A stretch of 64,000 nt of DNA from positions 682,001 through 746,000 of the forward strand of contig OY970260.1 of NCBI GenBank assembly GCA_963715625.1, given 5' to 3'. The notes below the pieces were generated by a model. It had not been told where the DNA came from. It searched no databases and worked only from the letters and a program-made list of their open reading frames with translations. Made by a program: the position numbers and the translations under genes. The DNA comes from VRUE01 sp963715625. Lineage in GTDB: Bacteria > Actinomycetota > Thermoleophilia > Solirubrobacterales > 70-9. Shown here piece after piece: positions 56,971-64,000 of the stretch (within the stretch, counting starts at the first letter, position 1; every line of letters begins with the position of its first letter).

Positions 56971-58062
56971 ATGTCGAGAGATGGCGGCAAGGGCCCGATC
57001 CTGATCACCGGGGCGTGCGGTTTCGTCGGGCGCAACCTCGTGCGCAGCCTGCTCGGCGACTTCGAGGAACTGTGGCTCGTCGACGACCTCTCGACCGGTA
57101 AGCACCCCGACAGCTGGCTGCCGCAGATGCTCCCCGGCGCGGAGGGCTCGGGCGCCAGCCCACGGGAGTACGCGACGGCAACCCAGAAGGTCCGTTTCTT
57201 CGAGGCGGACGTGATATCCCTGCTCGGTCCGTCGATCGGGATCGGCACAGGGAGCCGCCACGGCGAGGTCGAGTGGCCGCGGTTCGCCGAGGCCTTCCAC
57301 CTCGCCTCGATCGTCGGCGGGCGCAAGAAGATCGAGGAGGAGCCCCTCGTCGTCGGCCTCGACCTGGCGATCGACAGCATCTTCTTCATGTGGGCGTCGA
57401 AGGTCGGGGAAGTGGGGCGCCTTCTCTACGCCAGCTCGAGCGCCGCCTACCCGATCGACCTGCAGGAAGAGGACGGCTCCGTCCCCCTGCGGGAGTCCTA
57501 CATCGACCTCCCGGGCGCGAAGATCGGCATGCCGGACCTGACCTACGGCTGGAGCAAGCTCACCGGCGAGTTCCTCACCCACCTGCTCGCGCAGCGCGAC
57601 GGTGTGCGGGCCTGCTGCGTGCGCCCCTTCTCGGGCTATGGCGAGGAACAGGACACGACCTACCCGGTCCCGGCGATCGCGGCTCGCGCGGCCGCGCGAG
57701 AGGACCCGCTGGTCGTCTGGGGATCGGGCCAACAGAGCCGCGACTTCGTCCACATCGACGACTGCATCGTCGCGATGCGCAAGGCGATCGAGAAGATCGA
57801 GGACGGCTCCGGGATCAACATCGGCAGCGGCAAGCCGACGAGCTTCCTGGAAGTCGCAGGGCTCTACGCCAAGCTCGCAGGCTATGAGCCAGAGGTGAAG
57901 GGGACGGGAGAGGGCCCGGTGGGCGTCCACGCACGCTACGCCGACGTGGAGTCGGCGCGGGATCGCCTCGGCTGGGAGCCGGCGATATCGCTCGAGGAGG
58001 GTCTCGGCCGCGTGCTCGCCGCGCAGGAACGCCGGCTCGGGGCGGCCAGCCGAACGGCTTGA
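56971..58062 (+). CDS. NAD-dependent sugar epimerase/dehydratase
   Basis: This 363-residue extended short-chain dehydrogenase has ILITGACGFVGRNLVRSLLG (dinucleotide loop), HLASIVGGR, YASSSAAYP and YGWSKLTGE (Tyr-x3-Lys), with RPFSGYGE and QSRDFVHIDDC as in UDP-glucose epimerases and dTDP/GDP-sugar dehydratases. An insertion near residues 50-85 is longer than in GalE. It modifies a nucleotide sugar for the polysaccharide. The glycosyltransferase starts 10 bases after the stop. Confidence 0.9.
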   Translation: MSRDGGKGPILITGACGFVGRNLVRSLLGDFEELWLVDDLSTGKHPDSWLPQMLPGAEGSGASPREYATATQKVRFFEADVISLLGPSIGIGTGSRHGEVEWPRFAEAFHLASIVGGRKKIEEEPLVVGLDLAIDSIFFMWASKVGEVGRLLYASSSAAYPIDLQEEDGSVPLRESYIDLPGAKIGMPDLTYGWSKLTGEFLTHLLAQRDGVRACCVRPFSGYGEEQDTTYPVPAIAARAAAREDPLVVWGSGQQSRDFVHIDDCIVAMRKAIEKIEDGSGINIGSGKPTSFLEVAGLYAKLAGYEPEVKGTGEGPVGVHARYADVESARDRLGWEPAISLEEGLGRVLAAQERRLGAASRTA

Positions 58063-58072
58063 GCCGCCGACG

Positions 58073-59281
58073 ATGAAGGTCCTGCTCATCTGCCTGGCCG
58101 ACTTCCGCGCACCGGGGGCGCGGCAGACGCTGCGCCTGGCAGAGGCGCTTACCGCAGCTGGAGAGCAGTGCATGGTCCTCGTCGAGGGCGACCCCGAGAC
58201 GATCCGCTTCGCCACCGACCGCGGCTCCGAGGTCGAGGTTCACCGCTACGGCTTCAACGGCCCGCGCGTCAACCGGCGAACCAGATCGCTGGCGGCCGCA
58301 TTCGAACCGGAGGTTGTGCACTGCTACGAGCCGCGAACCGCCCCGCTCTCCGCCGCGCTGCAGCTCAGCCGCCACGAGGGCGCGGCGCTCTGCGTCCGCT
58401 TCGCCGACGACGACGAGTCCCTCGCCAGGGAGGCGGGAGGATCCGGACTGCGCGGGCGCCTCGGCCGCCCGGCGATGCTCGCGCTGGGGACCCTGTTCCC
58501 GAAGCGCTGGCCCTACAAGCACCCACTGCTCTACCGGCAAATGGTTGCGCGGGCGAACGGGTTCGACGCGATCGTTCCCACCCTGGCCGAGGCCGTCAGC
58601 GAGCGCTACGGGATCGAGTGCGAGAGCATCTTGCCGGCCATTCCGGCAGGGGATCCGCCCCGGCGGCAGGCGGGCCTGCGCGAGAAGCTCGGGCTGCCGG
58701 AGTCCGGACCGCTAGTCCTCTACACGGGCAGCGTCTACCGCGCCCAGTACCCCGACCTGGAGGTCCTGCTGCGCTCCTTTGCCGAGCTCGCCGAGTCCGA
58801 CTCGAAGGCTCTCCTGGTCCACACGGGAAGGATCGCCCCCCGCTACGCCCTCGACGACCTGCGCGCGATGGCCGGGGCCGGTGCCGAGCGGGCCCACTTC
58901 CTCGGCTTCGTCGAGGGCCCCGCCGATCTCCGGGCCCTGCTGGCCGAGGCATCCGTCCTCGTGCAGCCGGGCTCCCCCACCGACTTCAACCGGCTGCGGC
59001 TGCCGGCGAAGGTCCACGACTACCTCCTGGCGGAGCGGCCGACCGTCACCTTCGGCGTCGGCTTCGGCGAGCTGTTGCACGACCGCGAGGACGCCGTCCT
59101 GACTCAAACCGGCAAGCCAACCGAGCTCGCCGCCGCCATCGAGTGGGTTCTGGCCGACCCTGAGCGCGCCGATTCGATCGGGTGCCGCGGCAGAGCACGA
59201 GCGCTCGAGCTCTTCGACCCGGAGACGGTTGCCAACCAGACCATCGCCTACTACGAACGCGCGCTGGCGCGACATCGCTGA
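58073..59281 (+). CDS. Glycosyltransferase, GT4-like (GT-B fold)
   Basis: This 402-residue GT-B enzyme has an N-terminal domain opening MKVLLICLADFRAPGARQTLRLAEAL and a C-terminal donor domain with LVLYTGSVYRAQYPDLEVLL and the EASVLVQPGSPTDFNRLRLPAKVHDYLLAE region, where the GT4 E-x7-E motif would lie but is modified (P-x-K-x-x-D-Y-x-x-A). It adds a sugar to the growing repeat unit. The next gene is convergent with no spacing. Confidence 0.88.
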   Translation: MKVLLICLADFRAPGARQTLRLAEALTAAGEQCMVLVEGDPETIRFATDRGSEVEVHRYGFNGPRVNRRTRSLAAAFEPEVVHCYEPRTAPLSAALQLSRHEGAALCVRFADDDESLAREAGGSGLRGRLGRPAMLALGTLFPKRWPYKHPLLYRQMVARANGFDAIVPTLAEAVSERYGIECESILPAIPAGDPPRRQAGLREKLGLPESGPLVLYTGSVYRAQYPDLEVLLRSFAELAESDSKALLVHTGRIAPRYALDDLRAMAGAGAERAHFLGFVEGPADLRALLAEASVLVQPGSPTDFNRLRLPAKVHDYLLAERPTVTFGVGFGELLHDREDAVLTQTGKPTELAAAIEWVLADPERADSIGCRGRARALELFDPETVANQTIAYYERALARHR

Positions 59282-60397
59282 TCAGACGATGACGAGCCCG
59301 GCGGGATCGATGCCTGTCCCGTCGAGCTCGGCGCGCAAGGCGGTGGCCTCGGCGCGGCGCACGGCTCCCGGGCTGGCGACGATCGCGCAGGCATCGGCCC
59401 GCTCGAGCTCTCCAAGGATCCCCGACGCCCCGAGCGGCTCGGTGACCCGCACCTCGGTGCCCTCTCCCAGGGTCTCGGAGAGCCTCGCAGCCGCACCGGG
59501 AGGCACGCTCCCGCAGGGGACCAGCAAGAGGACGGAGGGTAGGTGCCCGCTGCCGAGAGATCGCAGGCGCTCGCGCGCGTGATCGGGCGATGGAATCTCC
59601 CTGCCTGATCTCAGATCGACAAGCAGGTCGATGCCTACTGCCGCCCTCACACCCTCGGCTGTCCGCAGGCGACCGCCCAGCAGGGAGAGGAGCAGCGCGA
59701 GAGCAAACCCCACGACCAAGCCGGTGCCAGCGCCAAGAGCCCCGTCTCGCGGCCGCGAGACGGGGCTCTTGGCAACCGCGGATGGATTCTTCGAGATGGC
59801 GTAGTCAACGTTCAGCGTCGCGCGCAGCGCCTGCATCCGCGCCAACAGCTCCCTGATGTCCCTCGCGGTCACCGGTTCGCCCCGGCTGGCGACCCGGTCG
59901 AGGCTCTTTCGCAAGCCCCGTTCCCCGCGAGAAAGCACACCGCGGACATAGTGGCGGCGCGCTTCATGAATAGCCACCAGCCAAGCCCTCAGCAGCGCCC
60001 GAGCCTGCCTTTGGGAATCGGCGTTGGCAATGAGAGCGATCGGTGGATTTGGCCCACCGTCCGGCGGCTGGGTCAGTTCGAGGCGATCGAGCAGGTATGC
60101 GTAGTCGTGACCAGTCGAGGCCACCACGCGAGCCATGACTCCGTCGTTGAGGAAGTCGGCTGCCTGCGGCCCCTGGGGAGTTGAGATCCCAAGGCTCGTG
60201 ACAGATGTATTCCCCCCCAGTGCCTGAACCGTGATCCAGACGCGGTGGCTAGCCCCACCACTGGAGCCCGCAGCCAGGTAGCCAACCCCCATGCCGACGA
60301 CCGTCAGCAAGGCAATCAGCCAGGCGTACGACCTTAGCGCGAAAACCCCCTCGCGCGCAGCGGCTATGCCGGTAAGCGACCCCCCTTGCGCAAGCAC
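59282..60397 (-). CDS. Wzz-like chain-length/polysaccharide co-polymerase
   Basis: This 371-residue protein has two membrane helices (near residues 25-43 and 225-243) around a periplasmic domain, the layout of Wzz/capsular co-polymerases. The cytoplasmic C-terminal 125 residues resemble a tyrosine autokinase (VLLLVPCGSVPPGAAARLSETLGE; ADACAIVASPGAVRRAEATALRAELDG) but lack a usable Walker A lysine, so it is probably an inactive kinase-like domain. An exact palindrome (59732-59773) lies in the codons just before helix 2. It should control chain length. Confidence 0.8.
   Translation of the reverse strand: MLAQGGSLTGIAAAREGVFALRSYAWLIALLTVVGMGVGYLAAGSSGGASHRVWITVQALGGNTSVTSLGISTPQGPQAADFLNDGVMARVVASTGHDYAYLLDRLELTQPPDGGPNPPIALIANADSQRQARALLRAWLVAIHEARRHYVRGVLSRGERGLRKSLDRVASRGEPVTARDIRELLARMQALRATLNVDYAISKNPSAVAKSPVSRPRDGALGAGTGLVVGFALALLLSLLGGRLRTAEGVRAAVGIDLLVDLRSGREIPSPDHARERLRSLGSGHLPSVLLLVPCGSVPPGAAARLSETLGEGTEVRVTEPLGASGILGELERADACAIVASPGAVRRAEATALRAELDGTGIDPAGLVIV
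59732..59773. repeat. 42-base perfect palindrome inside the Wzz-like gene
   Basis: The arms are 21 bases each with no loop (centre between 59752 and 59753). It encodes in-frame residues just before the second membrane helix, in a stretch that looks like extra linker. Confidence 0.85.
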
Positions 60398-60490
60398 GGG
60401 CGCATCCTATTTGGTTTGCCGACACGCAAACCCGAGCGAAACGCGCGGGGTCGGCACCCTGCGAGGTCGGCGGTCGGTAGCGTTCCGGCC

Positions 60491-61306
60491 GTGTCCGCGG
60501 TAAGCCCCGACCCCGATCAGGATCTCGCCTACGAGAGAGCGGTCACGGAGGCGCGCAAGGATCCGGCGCTGAAGGATGCGATCGAATCGGCGTTCCTGGA
60601 AGAGGACGCGAAGCTGGCCCTCGACCGGTTCAGGGCCAGCGAGCACGCTGCACGCGTGAGGCGGCTGCTTCGCGATGCCGGGGTGCGCCCGGGCAGTCGC
60701 GTGCTGGACTTCGGCGGTGGACGGGGGCTCCTCAGCGGCGCCCTCAGCCTCGAGGGCTTCCAGGTGACGCTCTGCGAGCCCAACCACTCGGCGGTGTGCG
60801 GAACCGGGGCGGCAGAGGCGATGCGCACCGCCCTGTCGCTCGACTTCGAGATCGTGGGCCACGGGATCGAGAAGGTCGAAGACGACGCCTACGGAGCGGT
60901 CGTCTGCAGGGCCGTTCTCCATCATCTCGAGCCCCTCGTGCCGATCCTGGGCGAAGTGCGGCGGGTACTGGAACCCGGGGGAGCGCTGGTCTGCAGCGAC
61001 GAGCCGACGATCCGCAACGACCGCGACCTGGAGCGATTGAAGCAGGAGAACGTGTTCGTCCAGTACGGGGTCGAGGAGACCGCCCTGCGGAAGGAGGACT
61101 ACGCCCGCGCCCTTGGCGAGGCGGGCTTCGAGGATGTCCGCATCGGATTCCCCGTCAGCTGGAGCGACTACCGCCGTTACGTCCGGCCGACGACGAACGT
61201 GGCGGTGGCCCTGCCCCTCTACTTTCGGTACCGCCTGCGGTCGAACCTCCGGCCGGCGCCGGGGGAGGTTCGGTCGATAGTCGCCCGCAGGCCCCCTTCC
61301 GGTTGA
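60491..61306 (+). CDS. SAM-dependent methyltransferase (class I)
   Basis: This 271-residue protein has motif I VLDFGGGRGLLSGAL, the acidic CEPNHSAV and VVCRAVLHHLEPL (motif IV region with HH), then EPGGALVCSDEPT. A helical N-terminal part (residues 10-65) may bind substrate. It probably methylates a glycan or nucleotide sugar. GTG60491 starts the conserved lead. The glycosyltransferase overlaps its stop by one base (TGATG). Confidence 0.87.
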   Translation: MSAVSPDPDQDLAYERAVTEARKDPALKDAIESAFLEEDAKLALDRFRASEHAARVRRLLRDAGVRPGSRVLDFGGGRGLLSGALSLEGFQVTLCEPNHSAVCGTGAAEAMRTALSLDFEIVGHGIEKVEDDAYGAVVCRAVLHHLEPLVPILGEVRRVLEPGGALVCSDEPTIRNDRDLERLKQENVFVQYGVEETALRKEDYARALGEAGFEDVRIGFPVSWSDYRRYVRPTTNVAVALPLYFRYRLRSNLRPAPGEVRSIVARRPPSG

Positions 61307-62460
61307 TGCGGGTACTGATCAACGCCCTGTCGGTGCCAAGTTGCAGGCAGGGCGGGGCGGGCTTTTATACCTCAACGCTGATCGATGGGCTCTCGAGGAC
61401 AGACGGCCTAGAATGCCTCGCTCTCGCCTCGGAGCGAGTCGGCGCGGAGCTTGAGGAGCTGGCACCCGACGCCTCCGTCGTCACCGCGCCCGAGCGCCCA
61501 CGAGGCCGCCCACGGAAGGCCCTCAACCAGTTGTTTGCCACCCGGTGGCCGTGGACGCTCGACCTCGGCTTCGACGGCGAAGCCCCGGAGGCCGAGATCG
61601 TCCATTGGCCAATCGCCTTCATGAATGGACCCAATTCGAAGACCTCTGCGCGACGCGTGCTCACCATCCACGATCTCCAACACGAATTCTTTCCCGAGTT
61701 CTTCTCGCGACGGGACCGACTCCTACGGCGGCTGCGGTGGAAGCCTTCGGCGCAAGCGGCGGATCACGTCCTGACGATCTCGGAGTTCAGCAGACGCACG
61801 ATTTGCGAACGCTTTGACCTGTCGCCGCAGAAGGTGACCGCGGTGCACTTGGCAAGGAGGCCTACGCTTGACCCTGATACGAAGAGAACCAAACTACTCA
61901 AGGGTCTAGACCTACTTTCAGGTCCCTGGGTCGTTTATCCCGCATCCCCCCTGCCGGCGAAGAATCACATCCGTCTCCTCGACGCGCTGTCGCTGTGCCG
62001 CAGTCGCAGCCCGGACGTACCGCGGCTTGTCCTAATCGGCCCGACGATGCATTCGTGGCGACCAATCGAAGGGGCAATCGCCGAGCGGGCACTCGAGAAT
62101 CGCGTCCTCCGCCTCGGTCACGTCGACGAGAGAACCCTCGCGGCGATTTACAGCCACGCCAACGGCCTGATCTTCCCCTCGCTTTTCGAGGGCTTCGGGC
62201 TGCCGGTCCTCGAGGCCATGTCCGCCGGTTGCCCCATCGCTGTCTCGAACGCCGGCAGCCTGTCCGAGATCGCCGGCGGCGTAGGGTCGAGGTTCTCCCC
62301 ATATGAGGTTGAGGAGATCGCCGCCGCCCTCACATGGCTGTCTGAGCTCGGCGAGGAGGAGCGGCAAAAACAGGGAATAGCCGGTCGTGAGCGCGCGGCC
62401 CAGTTCTCACTAAAAAAGATGCTGAATGGCACCCGAGCCGTCTATGATCGCCTCCGCTGA
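61306..62460 (+). CDS. Family 4 glycosyltransferase
   Basis: This 384-residue GT-B protein begins MRVLINALSVPSCRQGGAGFYTSTLIDGL, with the R/G-rich loop for the acceptor; VLTIHDLQHEFFPEFFS and the C-terminal GLIFPSLFEGFGLPVLEAMSAGCPI (key E-G-F-G-L-P-x-L-E signature, E-x7-E) define GT4, often mannosyl- or rhamnosyltransferases. ATG61306 overlaps the methyltransferase stop. The next gene starts one base after its stop. Confidence 0.93.
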   Translation: MRVLINALSVPSCRQGGAGFYTSTLIDGLSRTDGLECLALASERVGAELEELAPDASVVTAPERPRGRPRKALNQLFATRWPWTLDLGFDGEAPEAEIVHWPIAFMNGPNSKTSARRVLTIHDLQHEFFPEFFSRRDRLLRRLRWKPSAQAADHVLTISEFSRRTICERFDLSPQKVTAVHLARRPTLDPDTKRTKLLKGLDLLSGPWVVYPASPLPAKNHIRLLDALSLCRSRSPDVPRLVLIGPTMHSWRPIEGAIAERALENRVLRLGHVDERTLAAIYSHANGLIFPSLFEGFGLPVLEAMSAGCPIAVSNAGSLSEIAGGVGSRFSPYEVEEIAAALTWLSELGEEERQKQGIAGRERAAQFSLKKMLNGTRAVYDRLR

Positions 62461-62461
62461 G

Positions 62462-63241
62462 ATGGCAACGCCTGACCCTTACCATCGTCGTTCTATGACG
62501 GAAACCCACCCGAAAAAGCTGACCAGCAGGCTCCCCCGGCGCCTCTTGAAGACCTTGGTGCCGAAACCCGTGCGACAGTGGCGCGTACGCTTCACGGCTG
62601 CGCGCCATCGACGGCGGTTCCGTGATCTCAGCGTCGCGGAAAGCTTCGAGCGTGTATATGCAGAGGGTTGGTGGGGACAGAACGATGATTTCGACTCGGG
62701 TGACGGTTCTGACGTCGCGCGCACTGATCTCTACGTCACCGTCATCAGAGAGTTCATCGAGAAGCGCAACATACGCTCCGTCATCGACCTTGGTTGTGGG
62801 GATTTCCGCGTCGGGCAGAGGATCGTCTCCCCGGGTATGGAGTACGTTGGGATCGACGTTGTCCAAGCCTTGGTCAACCGCAACAACAAGCGCTTCGGGG
62901 CGCCACAAATACTGTTCGAACAGCGCGATCTGATCAAGGACGTCCTGCCGAAGGGTGAACTGGCGCTACTGCGACAGGTGTTGCAGCACTTGTCTAATGC
63001 GCAGATAGAGATCGTGTTGCGCAATGCCAGCCACTACCCATACCTGATCGTAACCGAGCACCTCCCAGTCGGCGACGATGTCATTCCGAACGTTGACAAG
63101 CCCCATGGCCCCGATATCCGGATGCCCGAGCGCTCAGGGGTATTCCTTGAGAGCCCGCCGTTCTCGCGTAACGGAGTGACGTTGCTGGAAGTCCCGTACG
63201 CAGCCAATCAGGTACTCCGAACCACGCTACTAGAGAACTAG
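62462..63241 (+). CDS. SAM-dependent methyltransferase
   Basis: This protein of about 259 residues has VIDLGCGDFRVGQRIV (motif I), YVGIDVVQALVNRNNKR (motif II), and ALLRQVLQHLSNAQI (motif IV region with the QHL signature). A basic N-terminal arm (residues 12-50) precedes it. Such enzymes often methylate a terminal sugar to stop chain growth. ATG62462 directly follows the glycosyltransferase stop; ATG62495 is shorter. GC is lower than in its neighbours, which suggests transfer with the cluster. Confidence 0.82.
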   Translation: MATPDPYHRRSMTETHPKKLTSRLPRRLLKTLVPKPVRQWRVRFTAARHRRRFRDLSVAESFERVYAEGWWGQNDDFDSGDGSDVARTDLYVTVIREFIEKRNIRSVIDLGCGDFRVGQRIVSPGMEYVGIDVVQALVNRNNKRFGAPQILFEQRDLIKDVLPKGELALLRQVLQHLSNAQIEIVLRNASHYPYLIVTEHLPVGDDVIPNVDKPHGPDIRMPERSGVFLESPPFSRNGVTLLEVPYAANQVLRTTLLEN

Positions 63242-63419
63242 ACTTCTATGCGGGCTCGCTCTGCGGACTCTCACTTCTCACGGTTCCGGCCAAGTCAAGT
63301 GGTTAACAGTGGATCCAAGTCATAAGTTGAGCTGGGGGCTTCCCGCTAGCGCGTACCGGGTCAGTCTTTCGCGCGGAGAGCGCTACTTTTCTCGCTCGGA
63401 CGCCTTTAATCTTCTCGAC

Positions 63420-64000
63420 TTGTCCGCCCCGAGATCAATCGCGCTGGGAATCGCGTTCGCGCTGGCCACCCTCGTCGCTGCCCCACAGGCGCTCGCAGGC
63501 GTGCACCTCGACCACTCGTTCGGCAGCTCGGGCACGGTCATCCCCTCGCTCCCGCCGACCTGGGAGTCGTCCGGATTCAGTGAGCTCGAGGTGCAGCCCG
63601 ACGCCGGGGCCATCGTCAAATTCGAGTCGATCGCAGGAAACTCGCTTGCGACCCCGGCGATGCGTCGCTACCTGGGCGATGGCAGCCTCGACTCGAGCTA
63701 CACGTCGCCGGTTTCCCCCTACTCGGCGGCGAAGACGAGGCTGCCCGACGGCAAGGTGCTGCGCGCAGAATCCAACGCAGGCCCCGGGGGAGATTTCATC
63801 GTGCGCCTAAACCCGGACGGAACTCGCGACAAAGCCTTCGGCACGGAAGGCGCCAGCCCTCCGCTCCCGTTCAAGATCTGGGCGATCTCGGCGGGGCCGT
63901 CGGGGGCGATCCTGGTCGCTGGATTAGTGAACAAGTCCTATACAGGCATGCATGGCAATCCATCGGTCATTCTCGTGGAAACCTTCGTCGCGCGCCTCAC
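63420..64000 (+). CDS. Secreted delta-60-repeat protein, 5' part
   Basis: This gene starts at TTG63420 and runs out of the window. The N terminus is a signal peptide (IALGIAFALATLVAAPQALAG, key cut near ALAG). It is followed by repeats of the delta-60 type, LDHSFGSSGTV and RLNPDGTRDKAFGTEG, each about 55-60 residues apart. Such repeats form beta-propeller-like surface or secreted proteins in actinobacteria and myxobacteria. No enzyme motif is visible in the part seen. No clear ribosome site precedes the TTG. Confidence 0.7.
   Translation, partial: MSAPRSIALGIAFALATLVAAPQALAGVHLDHSFGSSGTVIPSLPPTWESSGFSELEVQPDAGAIVKFESIAGNSLATPAMRRYLGDGSLDSSYTSPVSPYSAAKTRLPDGKVLRAESNAGPGGDFIVRLNPDGTRDKAFGTEGASPPLPFKIWAISAGPSGAILVAGLVNKSYTGMHGNPSVILVETFVARL

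Overview
The window is very GC-rich throughout and gene-dense, with GTG and TTG starts, short intergenic gaps, an HrcA/CIRCE-type groESL operon, many secreted proteins and a large exopolysaccharide island. This content fits a high-GC soil actinobacterium; the protein types (secreted RTX, GH and delta-60 proteins, a D-threonine-aldolase-like enzyme beside an aldonolactone oxidase, ThiF/RRE proteins) suggest Thermoleophilia/Solirubrobacterales. That placement is inference from gene content, not from a marker phylogeny.

Layout. 1-4.6 kb: P450 tail, tRNA-Ser(GCT), PLP fold-III enzyme, FAD aldonolactone oxidase, MFS carrier, tRNA-Ser(TGA). 4.8-5.8 kb: XRE regulator plus nucleotidyltransferase pair resembling a toxin-antitoxin unit. 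5.8-9.4 kb: two winged-helix regulators, then a compact RiPP-like locus. It has two nearly identical 18-residue peptide genes, each with its own dyad operator and 3' hairpin, followed by a SAM methyltransferase and an RRE-E1 (ThiF) enzyme that carries an apparent +1 frameshift. 9.4-21 kb: ZIP transporter, potassium channel, ArsR/MMPL pair, cyclophilin, large secreted Ig-like protein, Mrp ATPase, HEPN-like pair, ferredoxin, NAD-binding protein, secreted glycosidase-like protein. 21-25.5 kb: a DUF559/AbiEi-like gene bracketed by palindromes, groEL/groES, SRPBCC and ASCH proteins. 25.5-31 kb: RTX protein, orphan proteasome-like hydrolase, Crp regulator, GNAT, MazEF. 31-36 kb: Lhr helicase containing three palindromic in-frame inserts.

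36-63 kb is mostly a surface-polysaccharide island. It contains an ABC exporter, nucleotidyltransferase, O-antigen ligase-like proteins, a polyprenyl glycosylphosphotransferase, several glycosyltransferases, an acyltransferase, the full dTDP-rhamnose set (rmlA, B, C, D), a Wzz-like protein, sugar epimerase and methyltransferases. A hybrid histidine kinase and an HD-GYP response regulator lie inside it and may tie polymer production to signalling. Also inside are an AAA+/DUF4143 ATPase behind five 22-bp iterons and a small XRE regulator. The window ends in a truncated secreted delta-60-repeat protein.

Two themes stand out. The first is the RiPP-like locus at 7.0-9.4 kb. The second is a rich population of hairpin-forming repeats, of at least three families. 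They lie between genes, at gene ends and even inside coding frames (lhr, the Wzz-like gene, both ends of the DUF559 gene), and in two families the stem arms differ between copies while staying self-complementary.
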